Under the pieces are notes generated by a model. It made no database searches, was not told where the DNA came from, and saw nothing but the letters and a program-made list of their open reading frames with translations. A stretch of DNA of 19,680 nt from Rhodobacteraceae bacterium UBA6141 (GTDB taxonomy: Bacteria; Pseudomonadota; Alphaproteobacteria; Rhodobacterales; Rhodobacteraceae): assembly GCA_002423245.1 (NCBI GenBank), contig DIVD01000065.1:1-19680 (forward strand), read 5' to 3'. How positions within the stretch are numbered: the stretch's first letter is position 1; every line of letters starts with the position of its first letter. The position numbers and the translations under genes were made by a program. Below are positions 14,205 to 19,680 of this stretch, piece after piece.

Positions 14205-14708
14205 ATGGCCGAAATCACGGATCCCGAGAACACGATCCTGCTGGAGCTGAAGGATGGCACCGTCGCCATCGAGCTTCTGACCGACATCGCCCCGAAACAT
14301 GCCGAACGCATGAAGGAGCTGGCCCGTGCGGGCGCTTATGACGGGGTGATCTTCCACCGCGTGATCGAGGGCTTCATGGCCCAGACCGGGGATGTGGAAC
14401 ATGGCAAGCCCGGCGGCAATGCCGGCCGCGCCGGCACCGGCGGATCCGACCTGCCCGACCTGCCCGCCGAATTCAGCCGCATCCCGCATGACCGGGGCAC
14501 GCTGGGGGCCGCCCGCTCGCAGAGCCCGAACTCGGCCAACAGCCAGTTCTTCATCAACTTCAAGGACAACCATTTCCTGAACGGGCAATACACGGTCTAT
14601 GGCCGGGTGATCTCGGGGATGGAGTTCGTGGACAGGATCGCGCGCGGCGAGCCGCCGGCGAACCCGGACCGCATGATCTCGGTCAGGGTGGCCTCCGATG
14701 TTGCGTGA
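14205..14708 (+). CDS. ppiB: Cytoplasmic peptidyl-prolyl cis-trans isomerase (cyclophilin type)
   Basis: Cyclophilin that speeds cis-trans isomerisation of peptide bonds before proline. The 167 residues have no signal peptide, so the enzyme is cytoplasmic. The catalytic core is visible: AYDGVIFHRVIEGFMAQTGD (the Arg of FHR and the Gln of QTGD), ARSQSPNSANSQFFINF (active-site Phe) and FLNGQYTVYGRVISGMEFVD. GGGAGG lies about 6 nt before ATG 14205. The stop overlaps the start of a second, exported cyclophilin by 11 bp, so the pair is an operon and likely translationally coupled. The two proteins are clearly paralogous. Confidence 0.94.
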   Translation: MAEITDPENTILLELKDGTVAIELLTDIAPKHAERMKELARAGAYDGVIFHRVIEGFMAQTGDVEHGKPGGNAGRAGTGGSDLPDLPAEFSRIPHDRGTLGAARSQSPNSANSQFFINFKDNHFLNGQYTVYGRVISGMEFVDRIARGEPPANPDRMISVRVASDVA

Positions 14709-15309
14709 CCGTTTGCTCATGGGCGGGATGATGGCGGCGGGCGCGGCGGTGATCGGCGCGCTGGTGCTGGCGCAGATGCCGGGCGCGGCGCGGGCCGCGA
14801 CCGACGGGCCGGGCCCGAACCTGATCGTCGAGGTCGGCGGATCGACCTCGGGCCGCATCGAGATCGACCTGCTGCCCGAGGTGGCGCCGCAGCATGTGGC
14901 GCAGATCACCGCGCTGGCCGCCGAGGGCGCCTATGACGGCGTGGTGTTCCACCGCGTCATCGACGGCTTCATGGCACAGACCGGCGATGTGGAGTTCGGC
15001 AAGCGGGGCGGCGACACGCAGAAGGCCGGGATGGGCGGATCGTCTCGCCCCGACCTGCCGGCCGAGTTTTCGGACATCGCGTTCGAGCGCGGCGTCGTCG
15101 GCATGGCGCGCTCGCAAAGCCCCGATTCGGCGAACAGCCAGTTCTTCATCATGTTCGCGCCGGCCGCGTCCCTGAACGGCAAGTACACCGTCGTCGGCCA
15201 TGTCGTGTCGGGGATGGAGGTCGTGGACGCGATCAGGAAGGGCGACCCGGCCGCGAACGGCGCGGTGGCCGATCCGGATTACATGGCCCGCGTGACGGTC
15301 GCCCCGTAG
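14698..15309 (+). CDS. Exported peptidyl-prolyl cis-trans isomerase (cyclophilin type)
   Basis: Second cyclophilin of the pair, 203 residues. The first 34 residues are a signal peptide: basic start MLRDR, hydrophobic core AAGAAVIGALVLA, and a PGAARA cleavage site, so the mature enzyme should act in the periplasm. The domain repeats the partner's motifs: AYDGVVFHRVIDGFMAQTGD, ARSQSPDSANSQFFIMF and LNGKYTVVGHVVSGMEVVD. ATG 14698 lies inside the last codons of the upstream gene (11-bp overlap), with GGTGG as a weak ribosome binding site, pointing to coupling. The arrangement suggests a tandem duplication followed by gain of an export signal, or the reverse. Dispersed element copy C follows the stop by 6 bp. 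Confidence 0.93.
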   Translation: MLRDRLLMGGMMAAGAAVIGALVLAQMPGAARAATDGPGPNLIVEVGGSTSGRIEIDLLPEVAPQHVAQITALAAEGAYDGVVFHRVIDGFMAQTGDVEFGKRGGDTQKAGMGGSSRPDLPAEFSDIAFERGVVGMARSQSPDSANSQFFIMFAPAASLNGKYTVVGHVVSGMEVVDAIRKGDPAANGAVADPDYMARVTVAP

Positions 15310-15315
15310 CCAGCG

Positions 15316-15366
15316 CCGGGGGCTCTGCCCCCGGGCCCCCGGGATATTTGGCCCAGCAAGAAGGGG
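15316..15366 (+). repeat. Dispersed hairpin element, copy C, after the exported cyclophilin gene
   Basis: Hairpin CCGGGGGC-TCT-GCCCCCGG (15316-15334), then GCCCCCGGGATATTTGG and CCAGCAAGAAGGGG (15353-15366), the 14-base tail identical to copy B. It begins 6 bp past the stop of the cyclophilin gene on the same strand, so the hairpin probably acts as or near a terminator. Confidence 0.7.
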
Positions 15367-15395
15367 AAAGGGGCGCCTTGGGGGGCCGCACCCTT

Positions 15396-16646
15396 TTACC
15401 CCAGCGTCACCAGCGCGTGGCGCTTCTTGCCGGCGCTGAGTTTCAGCGGCTCGGCAAGATCGGCGGCGGCGAAGACGCGGGCGGCATCGGTCGCGGGCGC
15501 GTCGTTGAGGCGCAGCCCGCCTTCCGCGATCAGCCGTTTTGCGTCCTTCCCGGATCTGGCGAGGCCGGCGCGCACCACCAGCTGCGCGAGGCTGATCCCC
15601 GCGGCCGCCTCGGCCGGGGTCAGCGCCAGTGTCGGCAGATCCTCACCGACGCCGCCCTGCTCGAACACCGCGCGCGCCGTGGCTTCGGCGGCGGCCGCCG
15701 CCTCGGGGCCGTGCAGCAGCGCGGTGACCTCGCCGGCGAGGATCACCTTGGCGGCGTTGATCTCGGATCCCGAGAGCGCGCCGAGCCGGTCGCATTCGGC
15801 CACCGGCAGCTCGGTATAAAGCTTCAGGAACCGCCCGATATCGGCATCGGTGGTGTTGCGCCAGAACTGCCAGAATTCATAGGGCGAGAGCATCGCGGCG
15901 CTGAGCCAGACCGCGCCGCCCTGGCTCTTGCCCATCTTGCGCCCGTCGCTGGTGGTCAGCAGCGGCGAGGTCAGCCCGAACACCTCATGGTCCAGCACCC
16001 GGCGCGTGAGGTCGATGCCGTTGATGATATTGCCCCACTGATCCGACCCGCCCATCTGCAACAGGCAGCCATGGCGGCGGTTCAGTTCAAGGAAATCGTA
16101 GGCCTGCAGGATCATGTAGTTGAACTCGAGGAAGGAGAGCGATTGCTCGCGGTCGAGCCGCGATTTCACGCTCTCGAAGCTCAGCATCCGGTTGACGCTG
16201 AAATGCCGCCCGATGTCGCGCAGGAAGTCGAGGTAGTTGAGGGTGTCGAGCCATTCGGCATTGTTCAGCATCAGCGCATCGGTCGGCCCGCTGCCGTAGG
16301 AGAGGTAGCGCGCGAAGACCTGCGCCATGCCGGCGATGTTCTCGTCGATCTTCTCGGGCGTCAGCAGCGGGCGTTCTTCCGCGCGGAACGAGGGATCGCC
16401 CACCTTGGTGGTGCCCCCGCCCATCAGCGTGATCGGCTTGCCGCCGGTCTTCTGCAGCCAGCGCAGCATCATGATGTTCAGCAAATGCCCGACATGCAGC
16501 GAGGCGGCGGTGGCGTCATACCCGATATAGGCCGGCACCACCCCCGCCATCAGCGCGTCGTCCAGCGCCCGGATGTCGGTGCAATCGGCCAGATAGCCCC
16601 GCTCGATCATGATCGAGAGGAAATCGGATTTCGGGTGCCAGGTCAT
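15396..16646 (-). CDS. tyrS: Tyrosyl-tRNA synthetase
   Basis: Class I aminoacyl-tRNA synthetase that charges tRNA-Tyr; cytoplasmic and essential. The 416 residues contain the Rossmann-fold signature HVGH (51-54, the HIGH motif), the tyrosine pocket YDATAASLHVGHL, QMGGSDQWGNIINGIDL and the KMSKS-type loop KMGKS (237-241). The C-terminal 60-70 residues form an S4 RNA-binding domain (ISLAQLVVRAGLARSGKDAKRL and LRLND). Length is that of the bacterial TyrRS1 group. ATG 16646 fits the family N-terminus; the ribosome binding site is weak (GGAA), but a 12-codon open frame ends in an ATGA overlap with this start, so coupled translation is possible. It is divergent from anmK. Confidence 0.96.
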   Translation of the reverse strand: MTWHPKSDFLSIMIERGYLADCTDIRALDDALMAGVVPAYIGYDATAASLHVGHLLNIMMLRWLQKTGGKPITLMGGGTTKVGDPSFRAEERPLLTPEKIDENIAGMAQVFARYLSYGSGPTDALMLNNAEWLDTLNYLDFLRDIGRHFSVNRMLSFESVKSRLDREQSLSFLEFNYMILQAYDFLELNRRHGCLLQMGGSDQWGNIINGIDLTRRVLDHEVFGLTSPLLTTSDGRKMGKSQGGAVWLSAAMLSPYEFWQFWRNTTDADIGRFLKLYTELPVAECDRLGALSGSEINAAKVILAGEVTALLHGPEAAAAAEATARAVFEQGGVGEDLPTLALTPAEAAAGISLAQLVVRAGLARSGKDAKRLIAEGGLRLNDAPATDAARVFAAADLAEPLKLSAGKKRHALVTLG

Positions 16647-16681
16647 CGCCGGTTCCAGTTCTGCTTGTCGTCCTCGTCCAT
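16643..16681 (-). CDS. Possible 12-residue upstream ORF overlapping the tyrS start
   Basis: ATG at 16681 opens the frame MDEDDKQNWNRR and stops with a TGA that overlaps the tyrS ATG (ATGA). A predicted -10 (TATATG) ends 7 nt before this ATG, so the message may begin at it. The peptide is very polar and has no recognised family. It might couple ribosomes into tyrS, which itself has a weak ribosome binding site, or be chance. Confidence 0.35.
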   Translation of the reverse strand: MDEDDKQNWNRR

Positions 16682-16688
16682 CTGCGCG

Positions 16689-16717
16689 CATATACCGGGG
16701 CGGCGGGCAAAGGGGAA
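16689..16717 (-). promoter_or_regulatory. Possible tyrS promoter, overlapping a possible anmK promoter
   Basis: Minus strand: TTCCCC (16717-16712), a 17-nt spacer, TATATG (16694-16689). On the plus strand TTGTCG (16665-16670) with CATATA (16689-16694), spacing 18, could serve anmK. The 81-bp divergent region shares one AT-rich core. Confidence 0.35.
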
Positions 16718-16727
16718 GTGGGCGGTC

Positions 16728-17840
16728 ATGGGCGATGCAGGGGCGCGGCAGGGTCCGGTCCGGGCGCTTGGCACCATGTCGGGCACCTCGCTGGACGGGG
16801 TCGATGCCGCGCTGCTGCTGACCGACGGGCAGGAGGTGCTGGAGTTCGGGCCCACCGCCTACCGGCCCTATACCGGGGCGGAGCGCGCGGTGCTGCGCGC
16901 CGCGCTTGGCCGCTGGCCGGGCGATGCGGGGGTGGCCGAGGCGGCAGAGGTGGTGGAGGCCGCCCATGCCGAGCTGCTCTCGCGCTTTGACGGGGCGGAG
17001 GTGATCGGCTTTCACGGGCAGACGCTGGCGCATGACCCGCGCGGGCGGGGCACGCATCAGGCGGGTGACGGCTCCGTGCTGGCAGGGGTGCTGGGGCTGC
17101 CGGTGGTGTGGGATTTCCGGTCTGCCGACGTGCGGATGGGCGGGCAGGGCGCGCCGCTGGCGCCGTTCTTCCACTTCGCCTGCGCGCGGCTCATCGGCGC
17201 CGCCGGGCCGCTGGCCTTCCTGAACCTCGGCGGCGTCGGCAACCTCACCTGGGTCGATCCGGCGCGGCCGGGGCCCGAGGCGGCGGGGGCGCTGCTGGCC
17301 TTCGACACCGGCCCGGCCAATGCGCCGGTGAACGATCTGATGCAGGCGCGCCTCGGGCTGGCGCAGGATGAGGGCGGGGCGCTTGCCGCGCAGGGCGCGG
17401 TGGACGAGGCGGTGATCGCGGCCTTCCTCACGCATCCGTTCTTTTCCAGGAGGCCGCCCAAGTCGCTGGACCGGAACGATTTCGCCTGGCTTCTGGGCGC
17501 GGTCGCCGGGCTGGGCGACGCCGATGCCGCGGCCACCCTGACCGCTGCCGCCGCCGCCGCCGTCGCCTGCGGGGCGAGGCATTTTCCGCGCCCGCCCGCG
17601 CAGGTGCTGGTGGCGGGCGGAGGGCGCCACAATGCCACGCTGATGGCGATGCTGGCGGAGCGGATGGCCTGCCCGGTGCGGCCGGTCGAGGCGGCTGGCC
17701 TCGATGGCGACATGCTGGAGGCGCAGGCCTTCGCCTTCCTTGCCGTGCGGGTGCAGCGCGGGCTGGCGACCAGTTGCCCCGGCACCACCGGCGTTGCCGC
17801 AGCGGCCTGCGGCGGCCGGATCAGCCGGCCCGGCCCCTGA
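16728..17840 (+). CDS. anmK: Anhydro-N-acetylmuramic acid kinase
   Basis: Phosphorylates and opens 1,6-anhydro-N-acetylmuramic acid released during peptidoglycan turnover, giving MurNAc-6-phosphate; cytoplasmic cell-wall recycling. The 370 residues are the usual family length. Visible motifs: the ATP-binding start GTMSGTSLDGVDA (15-27), GFHGQTLAHDP, VVWDFRSADVRMGGQGAPL, LNLGGVGNLTWV, FDTGPANAPVNDL, KSLDRNDF and VAGGGRHNATLM near the C-terminus, which together define AnmK. An AAAGGGGAAG tract lies 9-18 nt before ATG 16728. It is divergent from tyrS (81 bp) and its last 20 bp overlap the end of the convergent rarD. No other recycling gene is in the window. Confidence 0.95.
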   Translation: MGDAGARQGPVRALGTMSGTSLDGVDAALLLTDGQEVLEFGPTAYRPYTGAERAVLRAALGRWPGDAGVAEAAEVVEAAHAELLSRFDGAEVIGFHGQTLAHDPRGRGTHQAGDGSVLAGVLGLPVVWDFRSADVRMGGQGAPLAPFFHFACARLIGAAGPLAFLNLGGVGNLTWVDPARPGPEAAGALLAFDTGPANAPVNDLMQARLGLAQDEGGALAAQGAVDEAVIAAFLTHPFFSRRPPKSLDRNDFAWLLGAVAGLGDADAAATLTAAAAAAVACGARHFPRPPAQVLVAGGGRHNATLMAMLAERMACPVRPVEAAGLDGDMLEAQAFAFLAVRVQRGLATSCPGTTGVAAAACGGRISRPGP

Positions 17841-18726
17841 ACATCGAGACCGAATACAGCGCCAGTGCCGCCCAGATCATCGCAAAGCCGATGGCCTGCA
17901 CCAGCCCGAAGGGCTCGCCGAACAGGAACACGGCCGTCAGGAAGATCATCGTTGGCGTCAGATACTGCATGATCCCGATGGTCGAGAGCCGCAGCCGTTT
18001 CGCGCCATTGGCATAGAGGATCAGCGGCACCGCCGTGACCGGCCCGGCGCCCAGAAGCAGCGCCGTGTCCTGCAGGTTGCCGGTCGCGAAATGTCCCTGA
18101 CCGCTCCAGCCCAGCCAGGCCAGCCAGACCAGCGCCGGCGGCGTCAGGATCAGCACTTCCAGGAAAAAGCCCTGATTGGGGCCGATGGGAAGCTGCTTCT
18201 TCAGGAAGGCATAGGCCCCCCAGGTCAGCGTGAGGCTGAATGCGACCACGGGAAGGCGGCCAAGCTGCACTGTCAGCACCACCACCGCCAGCGCCGCCAG
18301 CGCAATGGCCGCCTTCTGCGCGCCCGAGGTCCGCTCTCGCAGCACAAGCGCGCCCAGAAACACGCTGAACAGCGGGTTCATGTAATAGCCGAGGGCCGCG
18401 TCCAGCGCGTGGCCGCTGACGATGGCCCAGATGTAGATGCCCCAGTTGACCGAAATCAGCGCCGCCGTCAGCGCCGCCATGGCCACCATCCGCGGGGTGC
18501 GCAGGGCGCGCTTCAGCTCGGCGGTGCGGCGCGAGACGATCAGCACCAGCGCCGCCACCGGCAGCGACCAGATCGCGCGATGGGCGATGATCTCTACCGG
18601 CGGAACATGCGCCAGCGCCCGCATGTAAAGCGGCAGGAACCCCCACAGCAGATAGGCGCCAAGGGCAAAGCCCAAGCCGCCGAGGCTGTCCTGATTGCGA
18701 GGAGGAGGGGGCGGCGCGTCCGTCAT
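17821..18726 (-). CDS. rarD: EamA/RarD-family membrane transporter
   Basis: A 301-residue inner-membrane protein of the drug/metabolite transporter superfamily, RarD subgroup. Ten hydrophobic helices can be read in two EamA repeats. RarD-type motifs are present: GLGFALGAYLLWGFLPLYMR at the N-terminus, EIIAHRAIWSLP, NWGIYIWAIVSGH, LGYYMNPLFSVFLG (the family's highly conserved segment) and QYLTPTMIFLTAVFLFGEPF near the end. The substrate is unknown; E. coli RarD is linked to chloramphenicol resistance but physiological cargo is unsettled. ATG 18726 is chosen because the Pro-rich tail MTDAPPPPPRN leads directly to helix 1; no clear ribosome binding site is seen. It lies 112 bp downstream of eno on the same strand, with a strong hairpin between. 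Confidence 0.9.
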   Translation of the reverse strand: MTDAPPPPPRNQDSLGGLGFALGAYLLWGFLPLYMRALAHVPPVEIIAHRAIWSLPVAALVLIVSRRTAELKRALRTPRMVAMAALTAALISVNWGIYIWAIVSGHALDAALGYYMNPLFSVFLGALVLRERTSGAQKAAIALAALAVVVLTVQLGRLPVVAFSLTLTWGAYAFLKKQLPIGPNQGFFLEVLILTPPALVWLAWLGWSGQGHFATGNLQDTALLLGAGPVTAVPLILYANGAKRLRLSTIGIMQYLTPTMIFLTAVFLFGEPFGLVQAIGFAMIWAALALYSVSMFRGRAG

Positions 18727-18799
18727 GCGAGGGGTCTAGCCGGCGGGCGAGGCCGCCGCCACGGAAAACTTGTATCGGCTACGCTCGCCCCGCCAGTCG

Positions 18800-18822
18800 C
18801 CCCGCCGCTCACTTCGGCGGGG
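18800..18822 (-). terminator. Hairpin after enolase
   Basis: CCCCGCCG (18800-18807), 7-nt loop, CGGCGGGG (18815-18822): a perfect 8-bp GC stem, 16 bp past the eno stop. No U tract follows, so termination strength is uncertain. Confidence 0.5.
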
Positions 18823-18838
18823 GCGGGCGCAGGCGGCG

Positions 18839-19680
18839 TCAGCCGCGCAGGATGCCGCGGCCGGCATATTCGGCGGTCTCGCCCAGCATTTCCTCGATGC
18901 GGATCAACTGGTTGTACTTCGCCAGCCGGTCCGAGCGCGCCAGCGATCCGGTCTTGATCTGCCCGCAATTGGTGGCCACCGCCAGATCGGCGATGGTGGC
19001 GTCCTCGGTCTCGCCCGAGCGGTGGCTCATCACGCTGGTGAACCGCGCGCGGTTGGCCATGTTCACCGCGTCCAGCGTTTCGGTCAGGGTGCCGATCTGG
19101 TTGACCTTGACCAGAAGCGAGTTGCCGCAGCCCTCGGCGATCCCCCGCGCGAGCCGCGCCGGGTTGGTCACGAAGAGATCGTCGCCCACAAGCTGCACCT
19201 TGCCGCCAAGCCGGTCGGTCAGCAGCTTCCAGCCCTCCCAGTCATCCTCGGAACAGCCGTCCTCGATCGAGATGATCGGGTAATCGGCACACAGCGCGGC
19301 GAGGTAATCGACATTTTCGGCGGCGGTGAAGGTTTTTCCTTCCCCCGTCATGACATAGGAGCCGTTCCTGAAGTATTCCGTCGCCGCGCAGTCCAGCGCA
19401 AGGTAGATGTCCTCGCCCGGCCGGTAGCCGGCCTTCTCGATGGATTTCAGAATAAAATCAAGCGCCTCTCGGGTGGAGCTGATGTTGGGCGCAAAGCCGC
19501 CCTCATCGCCGATCCCGGTGGACAGGCCCGCCGTCGAAAGTTCCTTCTTCAGGGTGTGGAACACTTCCGAGCCCATCTGCACCGCGGTGCGGATGTCATG
19601 CGCGGCCACCGGCATGATCATGAATTCCTGGATGTCGATCGGGTTGTCGGCATGTTCGCCGCCGTTGATGATGTTCATCA
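18839..19680 (-). CDS. eno: Enolase, C-terminal part (5' end lies beyond the right edge)
   Basis: 2-phosphoglycerate dehydratase of glycolysis, cytoplasmic and, in many bacteria, also part of the RNA degradosome. About 280 residues of a protein normally 425 long are present, running off the window before the N-terminal domain. The ATG at 19678 is an internal methionine (MNIINGGEHADNPIDIQEFM is a conserved interior segment). The barrel domain and active site are intact: GIGDEGGFAPN (catalytic Glu), ALDCAATE and ISIEDGCSEDDWEGW and GDDLFVTN (Mg2+ ligands), LLVKVNQIGTLTE (catalytic Lys), SVMSHRSGETED and IKTGSLARSDRLAKYNQLIRIE. The gene ends in a TGA at 18839-18841 and is followed by a strong hairpin, then rarD. 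Confidence 0.97.
   Translation of the reverse strand, partial: MNIINGGEHADNPIDIQEFMIMPVAAHDIRTAVQMGSEVFHTLKKELSTAGLSTGIGDEGGFAPNISSTREALDFILKSIEKAGYRPGEDIYLALDCAATEYFRNGSYVMTGEGKTFTAAENVDYLAALCADYPIISIEDGCSEDDWEGWKLLTDRLGGKVQLVGDDLFVTNPARLARGIAEGCGNSLLVKVNQIGTLTETLDAVNMANRARFTSVMSHRSGETEDATIADLAVATNCGQIKTGSLARSDRLAKYNQLIRIEEMLGETAEYAGRGILRG

Noticed and set aside
15348..16727. Upstream extension of the anmK frame for 460 codons, opposite tyrS
   Set aside because: The extension is the antisense of tyrS; AnmK homology begins at 16728, which has a ribosome binding site.
16647..17630. N-terminal extension of the tyrS frame opposite anmK
   Set aside because: No TyrRS homology upstream of ATG 16646 and the extension is antisense to anmK.

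Overview
The window is a GC-rich (roughly 70% G+C by eye) chromosomal segment from an alphaproteobacterium, most likely a Rhodobacterales/Rhodobacteraceae species. The evidence is the gene set: bpt next to an RDD protein, DUF2852, a ThiE-like protein facing trmJ, tandem cyclophilins, and protein sequences of that lineage's type. It is a core, housekeeping region. I see no insertion sequence, prophage, CRISPR array, tRNA or rRNA, and no gene with foreign base composition.

Layout from left to right. (1) Positions 1-1925: the N-terminus of an unidentified exported protein (minus, cut by the window edge), an XRE-type regulator (minus), and a short conserved-looking hypothetical (plus). (2) Positions 1929-4485: the ilvB-ilvN acetohydroxyacid synthase operon (minus), preceded by a sigma70-like promoter, a 15-codon leader peptide rich in branched-chain residues, an antiterminator pairing and a GC stem followed by five Us. 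Together these look like a complete ribosome-mediated transcription attenuator. (3) Positions 4619-7843: a minus-strand run with a Ca2+/Na+ exchanger family protein, leucyl-tRNA:protein transferase (bpt), an RDD membrane protein and a DUF2852 membrane protein, separated by strong hairpins and small tandem repeats. (4) Positions 7844-10871: a divergent control region with two similar 7-5-7 palindromes, then glnE, which appears to be expressed from a leaderless transcript. (5) Positions 10985-12669: a ThiE/TenI-like protein (minus) and the tRNA 2'-O-methyltransferase trmJ (plus). (6) Positions 12864-15309: pgk (minus), and a cytoplasmic and an exported cyclophilin that overlap by 11 bp (plus). 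(7) Positions 15396-19680: tyrS (minus) with a mini-ORF that overlaps its start codon, anmK (plus), rarD (minus, overlapping the anmK end by 20 bp), and the C-terminal two thirds of enolase (minus, cut by the right edge).

By function, the window covers branched-chain amino-acid synthesis (ilvBN), nitrogen control (glnE), lower glycolysis (pgk, eno), translation and tRNA modification (tyrS, trmJ), N-degron tagging (bpt), protein folding (two PPIases) and cell-wall recycling (anmK). The most interesting signals lie between genes: the ilv attenuator, the twin operator-like palindromes between DUF2852 and glnE, the leaderless glnE start, a three-copy dispersed hairpin element, and a ThiE-like protein that lacks the usual catalytic residues. 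No intergenic stretch exceeds 300 bp. The longest, 11606-11895, holds one dispersed element and the trmJ promoter. All functional calls come from reading motifs; no database search was run.
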